38,497 nt of DNA from Muribaculaceae bacterium (GTDB lineage: Bacteria; Bacteroidota; Bacteroidia; Bacteroidales; Muribaculaceae): contig JAIDTL010000143.1 in the NCBI GenBank assembly GCA_029060725.1, positions 1 through 38,497 of the forward strand. The letters are read 5' to 3'. The translations under genes were made by a program, and so were the position numbers. Shown here one piece after another: positions 22,406 through 30,821 of the stretch (the stretch's first letter is position 1; each line of letters starts with the position of its first letter). A model generated the notes under the pieces. The model was given only the letters and a program-made list of their open reading frames with translations, did not search any database and was not told where the DNA came from.

Positions 22406-23035
22406 CACTATGGAATTCATTTCTGAAAAGAGAGTGGTGGGGAAGTGGTCGGCGAGATACCTTTTCAGATATTCGATGGTGTCGGCGCAGATAATCGGGT
22501 CTTTGTCGAAGTGGTGGTTGTAGATCACTTCTGCTAATTCTATTCCATATTGCTTTATCGCATACAGTGTCAGCAAAGTATGATTGATTGAGCCTAACTG
22601 ACCATTGGTGACCACTATTGTCGGCAATCGGTGGTCGCGGATATAATCTATTGTCAGATATTCTCCTTCGAGTGGCACCATTACGCCTCCGGCTCCTTCT
22701 ATCAACACTATATCATATCGAGATTCCAGGATCTCCGTTGCGCTTTCAATCTTTCTGAAATCTATAGTTCTTTTGTCAATCTTGGCGGCAAGATCCGGAG
22801 AACATGGATAGTTGAATATCTCCGGCGCAGTAATCATCTCAAGATCTTCCTGAGTCTTGCTTATTCCCATGACTTGTCTATGCACCTCAATGTCCTCACT
22901 ATATCCGACATTGCCTGTCTGAATGAATTTCTGAGTGATGACACTTTTCCCTTCATCCATATATCGCTTGGCAAGCCATCCCGTAGCCCAGCTTTTACCA
23001 ACATCCGTCCCAATCCCTGTCACAAAATATTTCAT
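22403..23035 (-). CDS. bioD: Dethiobiotin synthetase
   Basis: BioD closes the ureido ring of dethiobiotin from 7,8-diaminononanoate, CO2 and ATP. The 210-residue protein starts MKYFVTGIGTDVGKSWATG, the BioD P-loop with Lys14. TQKFIQTG (substrate lysine region), the acidic switch and LIEGAGGVMVPL (about residue 100-111) are in place. I use ATG 23035 rather than the upstream in-frame start at 23068, because the P-loop lies at the N-terminus in this family and the extra residues come from a heptamer repeat. It is alone on its strand. Its stop codon is part of a REP-like element. Confidence 0.93.
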   Translation of the reverse strand: MKYFVTGIGTDVGKSWATGWLAKRYMDEGKSVITQKFIQTGNVGYSEDIEVHRQVMGISKTQEDLEMITAPEIFNYPCSPDLAAKIDKRTIDFRKIESATEILESRYDIVLIEGAGGVMVPLEGEYLTIDYIRDHRLPTIVVTNGQLGSINHTLLTLYAIKQYGIELAEVIYNHHFDKDPIICADTIEYLKRYLADHFPTTLFSEMNSIV

Positions 23036-23047
23036 AGCTCTTATAGA

Positions 23048-23082
23048 AATGCATAATTCATAATTCATAATGCATAATGAGA
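23048..23082. repeat. Heptameric tandem repeat (ATTATGM family) upstream of bioD
   Basis: Heptamers of the CATAATT form (ATTATGM on the minus strand) just before the bioD ATG. A second short array of the same family lies at about 23200-23231, next to the glyA stop. Confidence 0.65.
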
Positions 23083-23156
23083 TTTTCTCGATATTTATGC
23101 TATTAGAAAATTATGATAACATGCTTTTTTAGATTTATGTATTTTAGATTATAATC

Positions 23157-23182
23157 AAGCCATGGCTTTGGGGCCATGGCTT
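23157..23182. terminator. Perfect 10-bp hairpin between glyA and bioD
   Basis: AAGCCATGGC, six-base loop, GCCATGGCTT: a perfect stem in the gap after glyA. Neither strand has a good T-run next to it, so it is a probable glyA 3' end structure rather than a textbook terminator. Confidence 0.5.
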
Positions 23183-23238
23183 AATGATTTATCGTCTGTA
23201 ATTATGCATTATTCATTATGAATTATGCATTAAAAAAA

Positions 23239-24519
23239 TTAGTAAGCAAACATCGGATAGTTATTCATCAAATCGTTGACTTCCTGACGTACCTTTGCTA
23301 TCTCTTCCTCATTGTCTGCGTTGGTGAGTACTCGGTCGATAAGCTCTGCTATCTTTACCATAAGATCCTCCTTGGCTCCACGTGTTGTGATGGCTGCTGT
23401 ACCGAAACGGAGTCCTGAAGTCAGGAACGGGCTGCGGCTATCGTATGGCACCATGTTCTTGTTTGCTGTGATGTCAGCCTCTACAAGCACACGCTCTGCT
23501 TTCTTTCCGCTCATATCAGGGAACTTTGTACGAAGGTCAACAAGCATGCAATGGTTGTCAGTGCCATCGGAGATGATCTTGTATCCTCGTTTTGAAAGTT
23601 CTTCTGCAAGCACCTTGGCATTCTTCTGCACTTGGAGTGCATACTCTTTCCATTCAGGCTGAAGTGCCTCGCCGAATGCCACAGCCTTGGCGGCAATTAC
23701 ATGCTCGAGAGGTCCACCCTGTACTCCTGGGAACACAGCGCTGTCGAGAAGGGCAGACATCTTCTTGATTTCCCCTTTAGGTGTCTTTTTGCCCCAAGGA
23801 TTGTCAAAGTCCTTACCCATGAGGATCATACCGCCACGCGGACCTCTGAGGGTCTTATGGGTGGTAGTGGTGACGATGTGAGCATGCTTCACCGGGTTTT
23901 CAAGAAGTCCTGCTGCTATAAGACCGGCCGGGTGAGCCATGTCCACCATGAAGATTGCTCCGATTTCGTCAGCGAGCTTGCGGATGCGGGCATAGTCCCA
24001 TTCGCGGCTGTAAGCGCTTGCGCCTGCAATGATGAGTTTCGGACGCTCTGCGCGAGCTTTCTCCTCCATCTCCTCATAATTCACGCGGCCATCCTCTTCC
24101 TTAACTGTATAGCTGATTGGCTGGAACACGAGTCCTGAGAAATTGACCGGGCTTCCATGGCTGAGGTGACCGCCATGGCTAAGGTCCATTCCCATAAATT
24201 TGTCGCCCGGCTGCAGACAAGCCATGAACACTGCCATATTTGCTTGTGCTCCAGAGTGTGGCTGCACATTTACCCATTCAGCATCGAAAAGCTTCTTTGC
24301 TCTTTCGATTGCTACATTCTCAGCCTCATCTACGATCTGGCAACCGCCGTAGTAGCGCTTGCCGGGATATCCTTCTGCGTATTTGTTTGTCAGGCAGCTT
24401 CCCATTGCGCGCATCACTTCATCGCTGACGAAGTTCTCGCTTGCAATAAGCTCGATACCGCGACGCTGACGAAGATGCTCGCGGTCGATGATATCAAATA
24501 TCTCGTTATCTCTTTTCAT
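23239..24519 (-). CDS. glyA: Serine hydroxymethyltransferase
   Basis: GlyA interconverts serine and glycine while loading one-carbon units on tetrahydrofolate. The 426-residue protein shows [11 protein letters not shown] (22-32), [16 protein letters not shown] (45-60), [10 protein letters not shown] (85-94), [10 protein letters not shown] (191-200) and the PLP lysine Lys222 in [11 protein letters not shown]. Length and every major block are normal. It follows nqrF on the same strand by 55 bp with no clear promoter between, so it may be read from the nqr promoter, from a promoter inside nqrF, or from one I could not see. The gap holds a 9-bp minisatellite. Confidence 0.97.
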   Translation of the reverse strand: MKRDNEIFDIIDREHLRQRRGIELIASENFVSDEVMRAMGSCLTNKYAEGYPGKRYYGGCQIVDEAENVAIERAKKLFDAEWVNVQPHSGAQANMAVFMACLQPGDKFMGMDLSHGGHLSHGSPVNFSGLVFQPISYTVKEEDGRVNYEEMEEKARAERPKLIIAGASAYSREWDYARIRKLADEIGAIFMVDMAHPAGLIAAGLLENPVKHAHIVTTTTHKTLRGPRGGMILMGKDFDNPWGKKTPKGEIKKMSALLDSAVFPGVQGGPLEHVIAAKAVAFGEALQPEWKEYALQVQKNAKVLAEELSKRGYKIISDGTDNHCMLVDLRTKFPDMSGKKAERVLVEADITANKNMVPYDSRSPFLTSGLRFGTAAITTRGAKEDLMVKIAELIDRVLTNADNEEEIAKVRQEVNDLMNNYPMFAY

Positions 24520-24536
24520 AATTTATTTAATTTATT

Positions 24537-24572
24537 AAGGGCTCTAAGGGCTTTAAGGGCTTTAATGGCTTT
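24537..24572. repeat. Nine-bp minisatellite before glyA
   Basis: Four 9-bp units, AAGGGCTTT on the plus strand with small changes. The reverse complement (GCCCTTAAA) differs by one base from the units at 9969-10049 (GCCCCTAAA), so the two arrays belong to one family. Confidence 0.85.
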
Positions 24573-24574
24573 AT

Positions 24575-25852
24575 TTACCCTCCGAAATTGTCATAATGGA
24601 TAGATTCCGGTTCCACTCCAAGGTCGTAGAGCATCTTATTGACAGAGTTGCTCATCGGACCGGGACCGCACATGTAGTATTCGATCTCTTCCGGAGCGTC
24701 ATGATCCTTAAGATAAGTATCATACATCACTTGATGTACGAAGCCCGGAGTATACTTCACTCCAGCCTTGTCGGCTGCCGGATCCGGACGGTCGAGTGCA
24801 AGATGGAAGTGGAAATTCGGGAATTCTTTTTCGAGCTGCAGGAAGTCGTCAAGGTAGAACACCTCGTTGAGCGCACGTGCACCATAGAAATAATCCATCT
24901 TGCGGTTTGTTGTCTTCAATGTCTTGGTGAGCCACATGATCTGTGCACGCAAAGGAGCCATACCGGCACCACCGCCGACCCATATCATTTCCTTGTCGGA
25001 GTCTACGATCGGATGGAAATCTCCGTAAGGACCCGACATCATGACCTTGTCGCCCGGTTTAAGCGTAAAGATATAACTTGATGCTATGCCCGGGGGCACA
25101 TCCATGAAGCCAACCTGTGGTTTCGGCTTGAATGGGGGAGTGGCAATACGCACTGTAAGCATAATTCGGTCTCCTTCTTCGGGATAATTAGCCATCGAAT
25201 ATGCGCGTACTGTCTCTTCGTCGTTGGTGCATTTGAGAGTGAACAGACCGAATTGTTCCCATGCAGGCAGATATTCCGGTCCGATTAATGCCTTATCGAT
25301 ATCCTTGTCATATTCCATTGAGAATTTCGGAATGCGTATCTGAGCATAACTTCCGGGGATAAACTTCATGTGTTCACCGGGAGGAAGTGCCACGATGAAT
25401 TCCTTGATAAATGTTGCCACGTTCTTGTTGCTGATGACGGTGCATTCCCATTCCTTCACGTCAAGAGCTGCCTCGCTGACACGGATTTCCATATCGCTCT
25501 TCACCTTCACTTGGCATCCAAGTCTCCAGTGCTCTTTTATTTCTTTGCGAGTAAAATGGACAGCCTCTGTAGGAAGCATTTCGCCTCCACCTTCTTCTAC
25601 CTGACACTTGCACTGACCGCAAGAACCCTTACCGCCACATGCGGAGGAAAGATGCACTCCGGCATCGTTAAGGGTCATAAGAAGCGATTTCCCGCTCTTT
25701 GTCACTAAGGCTTTCTGTCCGTTGTTGATGCTGATGGTGACATCTCCACTCTTCACGAGACGACTCTTGGCGAGGAGCAGAATGGCTACAAGTACCAATA
25801 CCATCACAAGGAATATCAGTGCAGCCGCTATTACACTATGCCATACTATCAT
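24575..25852 (-). CDS. nqrF: Na+-translocating NADH:quinone reductase subunit F
   Basis: NqrF accepts electrons from NADH and passes them through FAD and a 2Fe-2S centre into the sodium pump. Residues 1-30 are a membrane anchor. The ferredoxin domain has Cys72, Cys78, Cys81 and Cys113 (ACGGKGSCGQC, LGCQ). The flavin domain follows with RAYSMANYP (FAD), then the NADH domain with GGGAGMAPLRAQ and the C-terminal YYMCGPGPM. Length 425 is usual. It is the last gene of nqrABCDEF; a 144-bp gap holding heptamer repeats separates it from nqrE. Confidence 0.96.
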   Translation of the reverse strand: MIVWHSVIAAALIFLVMVLVLVAILLLAKSRLVKSGDVTISINNGQKALVTKSGKSLLMTLNDAGVHLSSACGGKGSCGQCKCQVEEGGGEMLPTEAVHFTRKEIKEHWRLGCQVKVKSDMEIRVSEAALDVKEWECTVISNKNVATFIKEFIVALPPGEHMKFIPGSYAQIRIPKFSMEYDKDIDKALIGPEYLPAWEQFGLFTLKCTNDEETVRAYSMANYPEEGDRIMLTVRIATPPFKPKPQVGFMDVPPGIASSYIFTLKPGDKVMMSGPYGDFHPIVDSDKEMIWVGGGAGMAPLRAQIMWLTKTLKTTNRKMDYFYGARALNEVFYLDDFLQLEKEFPNFHFHLALDRPDPAADKAGVKYTPGFVHQVMYDTYLKDHDAPEEIEYYMCGPGPMSNSVNKMLYDLGVEPESIHYDNFGG

Positions 25853-25883
25853 AATATTTCATTTTAAGATACTGTTCATAAAA

Positions 25884-25992
25884 ATTCATAATTCACAATT
25901 CATAATTAATAATTATGTAGTATCATAAAATTGTTCTCGATTGAAATTCAGCGACAAACAATTATGCATTATGAATTATGAATTATGCATTA
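25884..25992. repeat. Two heptamer arrays in the nqrE-nqrF gap
   Basis: Copies of the ATTATGM heptamer family at about 25884-25916 and 25960-25992, on opposite orientations, flank a unique 40-bp core inside the nqr operon. This is the longest internal gap of the operon. Confidence 0.7.
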
Positions 25993-25996
25993 TTTC

Positions 25997-26611
25997 TTAT
26001 AGTTTAATGCCAAGGAAGCTCATGAAGGCAATTCCCATGAGTCCTGTGATGATGAATGTGATGCCGGTGCCACGCAACGGAGCAGGGATTACCTCATCGT
26101 TAAGTCTCTCTCTGATAGCTGCCAAAGCTGTAATGGCGAGGAGCCATCCTATACCTGATCCGACTCCATATACGGTAGCTGTCCACGCGTTGGAGAATTC
26201 TCTCTGCTGCATGAAGAGCACGCCGCCAAGGATTGCACAGTTTACGGCTATCAGCGGAAGGAAGATTCCAAGACTTGCGTAGAGAGCCGGAGTATATTTC
26301 TCAATAGCCATCTCCAGTATCTGCACAAGGGCTGCAATAACTGCGATAAACATGATAAGTCCTAAGAAACTAAGGTCGGTGTCTGCATATTCTTGGCCAA
26401 GCCATGACAAGGATCCCGGTATGAGGATATATTGATTGATACACCAGCAGATGGGGAGCGCAATCGTGAGTACAAAAGTCACTGCTACTCCAAGTCCAAA
26501 AGCTGTCTTTACATTTTTCGACACTGCCAAGAAACTACACATTCCCAGGAAGTAGGCGAATATCATGTTGTCGATGAAAATCGACCGTATAAACAAATTT
26601 AGATTTTCCAT
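25997..26611 (-). CDS. nqrE: Na+-translocating NADH:quinone reductase subunit E
   Basis: NqrE is an integral membrane subunit of the sodium pump and pairs with NqrD. The 204-residue protein has about six membrane helices; [24 protein letters not shown] near the N-terminus carries the conserved cysteine associated with the intramembrane iron centre, and [13 protein letters not shown] lies mid-chain with the second Cys (NCAILGG). Length matches NqrE/RnfA. Presence of nqrA, B, C and F makes this Nqr rather than Rnf. Confidence 0.95.
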   Translation of the reverse strand: MENLNLFIRSIFIDNMIFAYFLGMCSFLAVSKNVKTAFGLGVAVTFVLTIALPICWCINQYILIPGSLSWLGQEYADTDLSFLGLIMFIAVIAALVQILEMAIEKYTPALYASLGIFLPLIAVNCAILGGVLFMQQREFSNAWTATVYGVGSGIGWLLAITALAAIRERLNDEVIPAPLRGTGITFIITGLMGIAFMSFLGIKL

Positions 26612-26645
26612 AATTTCTTTTCCGTTTTCTCGTTATCGATTTTCA

Positions 26646-27257
26646 TCATTTTGCCTTTCTGTTGTGAACCCAAATGATGCAGGCTACAGTGATAAGTGCC
26701 ATCGGCGGAAGGATCATCATGCCATTGTTCTGATAGCCGAGATCATATAGTGCTTGAGGTATCACTTGGAAGCCCCAAAGAGTTCCGCTTCCGAGGAGTT
26801 CGCGGAAGAAGGCTACTATTACGAGTATTATGCCATATCCGAGTGCATTGCCTACACCATCAAGAAAAGCATTGAATGGAGTGTTGTTGAGAGCGAATGC
26901 CTCAAGGCGACCCATGATGATGCAGTTGGTGATGATGAGTCCGATGAAGACTGACAGCTGCTTGCTGACCTCATAATTCCAAGCCTTCAGCACTTGATCC
27001 ACTACCACTACAAGGGCTGCTACCACTACGAGTTGCACGATGATTCGTATTGAAGTAGGGATGGTATTTCTCATTATGGAGATAATCACATTTGAGAGTG
27101 CAAGCACTGCAAGCACTGAAATAGTCATTACGACTGCGGGTTGAAGCTTCGCAGTCACTGCAAGTGCGGAGCAGATACCGAGAATCTGGACAATCACGGG
27201 ATTGTCATTGCTCAGAGGATTGATGAGCGGTTCGAGTCTTTTTCTGATATTTCCCAT
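26646..27257 (-). CDS. nqrD: Na+-translocating NADH:quinone reductase subunit D
   Basis: NqrD is the second of the paired membrane subunits. The 203-residue protein has six helices; ILGICSALAVTAKLQPAVVM and ITNCIIMGRLEAFA carry the cysteines expected near the intramembrane iron centre. I use ATG 27257 (MGNIRKR) instead of the TTG at 27266, which overlaps the nqrC stop; the ATG lies 5 bases after that stop. Confidence 0.94.
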   Translation of the reverse strand: MGNIRKRLEPLINPLSNDNPVIVQILGICSALAVTAKLQPAVVMTISVLAVLALSNVIISIMRNTIPTSIRIIVQLVVVAALVVVVDQVLKAWNYEVSKQLSVFIGLIITNCIIMGRLEAFALNNTPFNAFLDGVGNALGYGIILVIVAFFRELLGSGTLWGFQVIPQALYDLGYQNNGMMILPPMALITVACIIWVHNRKAK

Positions 27258-27262
27258 AATTA

Positions 27263-27985
27263 TCAATTTTTAGATTCCTTTTCAAGATTTTTGAAAAATG
27301 CGGTGTAAGGTTCAAGTGAAGTGTAAAGCATCTTCTGAACTCCCTGGCTTGTGATAGTGCCTCCGCTGACGGCATTTACGTAAGCTTTTCCGGCTGGTTC
27401 CTGACCTTTCTTGACCACAAGCACTGATTCAAAATCTCCGTTGCTTCCGAAGATAGGTTTCCCTTCAAACTGGCTGCTGAATTGTGGCTTTTCAATTTCA
27501 GCACCAAGTCCCGGAGTCTCACCTTGATGTCCGAAGTAAGCGCCATAGATGTCATTGCCGTTGGCATCCATTGCAATGTAGCCCCAGATAGGACCCCATA
27601 ATCCGGCTCCATATACAGGTACGATATATTTCACTCCTTTGTCGGTAGAACATACAAATACCGGCAAAACCCTTTCGTCGGCAGGTTTCTTTATTTCGGT
27701 AGCCATGTTCACGTCAAGGGCTGCTTCTCCTTCGATTTTGTCTCCCAGGCTGTTGACACAATAACTGTCTTTGATATGTGTATCGTAAAGTTGCCCGATT
27801 GTCTCAGTCCCTGTCGGATAAATAAGTGCAGAAGCAAGTATCTGCTTCTTGGTGTCGTTGGCAATATTCTCAAGTTGAGCCGGACGGAGCGCTTGATAGA
27901 CGAGGGCGAGGGCAAATCCCACCACTATTACGAGCACAGCCGCATATATCGCCGTATATACGTTGTTTTCTTTATTGATTTTCAT
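27263..27985 (-). CDS. nqrC: Na+-translocating NADH:quinone reductase subunit C
   Basis: NqrC carries a covalently bound FMN on its periplasmic domain. A single helix spans about residues 11-31. The flavinylation motif SGGTITS has the acceptor Thr210 (usual form SGATLTS), near the C-terminus. GLWGPIWGY and GETPGLGAEI (about 128-163) are family blocks. Length 240 is normal. The flavin would be attached by an ApbE transferase, which is not encoded in this window. Confidence 0.95.
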   Translation of the reverse strand: MKINKENNVYTAIYAAVLVIVVGFALALVYQALRPAQLENIANDTKKQILASALIYPTGTETIGQLYDTHIKDSYCVNSLGDKIEGEAALDVNMATEIKKPADERVLPVFVCSTDKGVKYIVPVYGAGLWGPIWGYIAMDANGNDIYGAYFGHQGETPGLGAEIEKPQFSSQFEGKPIFGSNGDFESVLVVKKGQEPAGKAYVNAVSGGTITSQGVQKMLYTSLEPYTAFFKNLEKESKN

Positions 27986-28018
27986 CGTAATCTGATTTAT
28001 TAAGCGTTAATAACTCCA

Positions 28019-29200
28019 TCATGCTGCAAGTCGCTTCATACGGCGACGTATATTGCTGTTGACTACACACCAATCGATGAGCGGTGCGAAGCAGTTCATC
28101 AATAATACAGCAAGCATTGCACCTTCCGGATATCCGGTGTTGTAGAAGCGGATCGTCATGGCGATTGCCCCCACTAAGAATCCGTAGATCCATTTGCCGG
28201 TCTCTGTGCGGCAGCTTGTCACCGGGTCGGTTGCCATAAATACAATCGCAAACATAAAGCCTCCCATGCATAGCTGATCAATAGGATAGACCATACTTAC
28301 CGGATAAGTGGGATTTCCTACAGCATAGCCAAGACATGACATGCCTAAACCTCCTACAAGTGCTGAAAGCATAATCTTCCAGCTTGCCATCCCTGTGGCA
28401 AGAAGAATTACAGCTCCGATCAGTATGCAGAATGTTGAAGTCTCACCCCAACTTCCGGGAACTGTGCCCCAGAATAAGTTGCTGAGGTCAAGAAGTTGGC
28501 CGTCAACTCCATATATATGCATATTCTCTCCGGTGGATGTGGCAAGTTGTCCGAGGGGAGTTGCTCCTGAATATCCATCTACAGGAGCGGAATTGCCCAG
28601 GCTTACAAAGACGCTGTCGCCACTCATCTTAGAGGGGTATGCGAAGAAGAGGAAAGCACGGGTGACGAGAGCTACATTCAAGAAGTTATAGCCGGTGCCT
28701 CCAAATACTTCCTTGGCAAAAATCACCGCGAAAGCCACTGCCACTGCGAGCATCCAGCATGGGGTGCTCACCGGACAGATCATTGGAATAAGAATGCCGG
28801 ATACGAGGAATCCTTCCTGAATCTCGTGTCCCCGCATCTGTGCCACAATAAATTCTATGCCAAGCCCGACGATATAAGCTGTCAGAATCTGTGGAATTAC
28901 AGCCCATAGTCCATAGAAGAACTGTGCTAAGAATTCCGGGCATTCTCCGGTAGCAAGATGATGTTGATACCCGACATTCCACATGCCGAAGAGGCAGCAT
29001 GGCAGCAAGGCAATCACTACAGTGATCATCGTGCGCTTTGAGTCGTTTGAGTCGTGGATGTGTACACCCGATTTTGATGTTTCGTTGGGTGTATATAGAA
29101 ACGTGTAGAAGCCGTCAAACACTGAGTGAAGGGAATGGTATTTTCCCCCTTTCTCAAACAGCGGCTTCACGCTGTCTATTTTTTCTTTTAGTTTACTCAT
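28019..29200 (-). CDS. nqrB: Na+-translocating NADH:quinone reductase subunit B
   Basis: NqrB is the largest membrane subunit, holding a covalent FMN and, in the known complex, riboflavin; it is part of the sodium path. After a soluble N-terminus (LFEKGGKYHSLHSVFDGF) there are about ten helices. The flavinylation motif SGATPLG carries Thr214. Family blocks EVFGGTGYNFLNVALVTRAFLFF and FMATDPVTSCRTETGKWIYG are present. Length 393 is slightly below proteobacterial NqrB (about 410) but usual for Bacteroidetes. Confidence 0.96.
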   Translation of the reverse strand: MSKLKEKIDSVKPLFEKGGKYHSLHSVFDGFYTFLYTPNETSKSGVHIHDSNDSKRTMITVVIALLPCCLFGMWNVGYQHHLATGECPEFLAQFFYGLWAVIPQILTAYIVGLGIEFIVAQMRGHEIQEGFLVSGILIPMICPVSTPCWMLAVAVAFAVIFAKEVFGGTGYNFLNVALVTRAFLFFAYPSKMSGDSVFVSLGNSAPVDGYSGATPLGQLATSTGENMHIYGVDGQLLDLSNLFWGTVPGSWGETSTFCILIGAVILLATGMASWKIMLSALVGGLGMSCLGYAVGNPTYPVSMVYPIDQLCMGGFMFAIVFMATDPVTSCRTETGKWIYGFLVGAIAMTIRFYNTGYPEGAMLAVLLMNCFAPLIDWCVVNSNIRRRMKRLAA

Positions 29201-29208
29201 ATATTATA

Positions 29209-29285
29209 GTTGATCTTTAATCGTTAATGTTTGATCATTGATCGTTTATAGTTCATCGTTCATAGTTAATCGTTGATCTTTAACT
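29209..29285. repeat. Eleven heptamers between nqrA and nqrB
   Basis: Eleven 7-bp units, consensus GTTRATC, fill the whole 80-bp gap. The last unit includes the nqrA stop codon at 29280-29282. A six-unit array of the same family is in the nqrA leader at 30636-30677. Confidence 0.88.
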
Positions 29286-30593
29286 GTCTTTGCGCAGTTT
29301 CTCAAGGCTTTCGCGTGTCAGTTTCTGAAGTTCCTGCTTCGATGTGTCTACGAATTCCGGAAGTGCAAAGTCTTCGGGTGCCACTTCATAGATGCCGAGT
29401 TTCTCCATCCTGTCGTAGTCTCCGGCCATCATAGCTTTGATGAGATATTCCGGATAGATGTCGAATGGGAACACCTTGTCAAGCTCTCCGCTCAGGATCA
29501 TGGCTCGGTGACCTCCCTTGATTCGGGCATCAAAGTTGAATGGCTTTTCAAGCCCTCTCAAGAAAGCGGGGAAAGTGCGTTTGATGCTGAATTTCTTCGG
29601 ACTCATAGAAGCCCAGCCCATGAATTCATCAGCCTTGTCCCCTTCTTCGATGATAGTGATCTGGCGATAGGGGAATCTGAGGAAGTCAGTCTCCGGATTC
29701 ACTTTCGTTCCGGTCAGTACATTGCCTGAGATTACTCTGACGCTTGTGTCTTCCTTAAGTTCTCCTTTTAAAATTTCATTAAGAGAAGCTCCTATTTCTG
29801 TAAGCACCTTTTTGGGTTTGACAGCAGCCGGACCTGTGATGGCTACTTCGGCACGATAATCGCAATATCCCTTTTTGACAAGCATGCCCAATCTCGCTAC
29901 AGTGCCTGCATCTAAAGTCCACACTGTTTCCCCCTTATTGATTGGAGCTACTGCGGCTATCTGTACGCCTACATTTCCAGCCGGATGTGGACCTATCATG
30001 TCGAGCACTTTTGCTACTTTTGTACGCAATCCCTGTCCCGGACGCACTGCAAGATAGACTGTCCCTTTTGTCAGGCTCTTCAATGCTTCAAGACCCGGTT
30101 CAAGATATTCCCCAATGTGTGTCGGAATGACATTGCCTGCGAGAGGGGAGGAGTCAAATGCAGTCACGAAAATGTCGCGAGGCTCCGCATTTTCAGCCGG
30201 CACCACATCAAATGGTCTCTGACGCATCATCGCCCATAATCCGCTTTGCTTAAGTTTTTCAATAAGGCTTCCCGCTTCAATTGGATTCTTGGAGTCTTCT
30301 TCGCTCACTCTTACGGTAACAGCAAGGATCTTGCGCCTTTCTCCACGGCGAATCTCTTCTACTGTTCCGGCAGCAGGCGATACAAGCTTGATAGCCTCAG
30401 CTTCCTTGGCGTGGAAGAGTGGCATGCCCTTTGTCACGGCGTCGCCTGGCTTTACATCGCATTTCCAGGTATATCCCGGAAAATCTTCGGGGCATATACC
30501 GACAAGAGTCGCCTTGATTGGCTCCGGCTTCCCTTCGGCTTTCCCTTCCATGGGAATGTCAAGTCCCTTCTTTATGTTAATTTCTATTGCCAT
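29280..30593 (-). CDS. nqrA: Na+-translocating NADH:quinone reductase subunit A
   Basis: NqrA is the soluble cytoplasmic subunit associated with ubiquinone or menaquinone binding. The 437-residue protein begins INIKKGLDIPMEGKAEG, typical for NqrA, and has the barrel-sandwich segment CDVKPGDAVTKGMPLFHAKE, the central QRPFDVVPAENAEPRDIFV block and the C-terminal FPFDIYPEYLIKAMMAGDYDRMEKLGI. It is the first gene of the nqr operon with an exact promoter about 105 bp upstream and a leader containing heptamer repeats. Confidence 0.96.
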   Translation of the reverse strand: MAIEINIKKGLDIPMEGKAEGKPEPIKATLVGICPEDFPGYTWKCDVKPGDAVTKGMPLFHAKEAEAIKLVSPAAGTVEEIRRGERRKILAVTVRVSEEDSKNPIEAGSLIEKLKQSGLWAMMRQRPFDVVPAENAEPRDIFVTAFDSSPLAGNVIPTHIGEYLEPGLEALKSLTKGTVYLAVRPGQGLRTKVAKVLDMIGPHPAGNVGVQIAAVAPINKGETVWTLDAGTVARLGMLVKKGYCDYRAEVAITGPAAVKPKKVLTEIGASLNEILKGELKEDTSVRVISGNVLTGTKVNPETDFLRFPYRQITIIEEGDKADEFMGWASMSPKKFSIKRTFPAFLRGLEKPFNFDARIKGGHRAMILSGELDKVFPFDIYPEYLIKAMMAGDYDRMEKLGIYEVAPEDFALPEFVDTSKQELQKLTRESLEKLRKDS

Positions 30594-30635
30594 ACCTATA
30601 TGGTATATATATTAATAAATTGTTGTTCTACTCTC

Positions 30636-30677
30636 ATTGATCACTGATAGCTGATCGTTTATAGTTAATCGTTGATC
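30636..30677. repeat. Six heptamers in the nqrA leader
   Basis: Six 7-bp units (ATTGATC, GCTGATC, GTTTATA and relatives) of the family found between nqrA and nqrB. They lie inside the predicted 5' untranslated region of nqrA. Confidence 0.85.
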
Positions 30678-30697
30678 CTCTGTCCCCTCATAAAACA

Positions 30698-30729
30698 CAA
30701 AATTAATTAATTTTTACAAAATAAGCAAA
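30698..30729 (-). promoter_or_regulatory. Promoter of the nqr operon
   Basis: On the minus strand TTTG (30726-30729), 20 bp, TAATTTTG (30698-30705), exact. Start near 30692 would give a leader of about 98 bases. Confidence 0.72.
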
Positions 30730-30749
30730 ATTTTAAGAATTTTTAGACA

Positions 30750-30785
30750 TAAAAAACATTCGCCTCTCATTTGAGGGGCGAATGT
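30750..30785 (-). terminator. Intrinsic terminator of the TPR gene
   Basis: On the minus strand a 13-14 bp stem (ACATTCGCCCCTCA with TGAGAGGCGAATGT, one wobble) is followed by T6. It ends the TPR transcript just before the nqr promoter. Confidence 0.85.
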
Positions 30786-30821
30786 ATATCAGTTTTAGAA
30801 GTCGATATTGACTTATATTTA

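Noticed and set aside
23036-23068. Upstream start of bioD
   Set aside because: The extra residues come from the heptamer array and would put the P-loop too far from the N-terminus.
24157-24603. Plus-strand frame ending in repeated LRALRALRAL
   Set aside because: The repeat comes from translating the 9-bp minisatellite; the rest is antisense to glyA.
29209-29285. CRISPR-like array
   Set aside because: Units are 7 bp with no spacers and no cas genes in the window; it is a simple tandem repeat.
25997-30593. Rnf complex instead of Nqr
   Set aside because: nqrA and the NADH/FAD-type nqrF are present, and rnfB/rnfC with their ferredoxin clusters are not.
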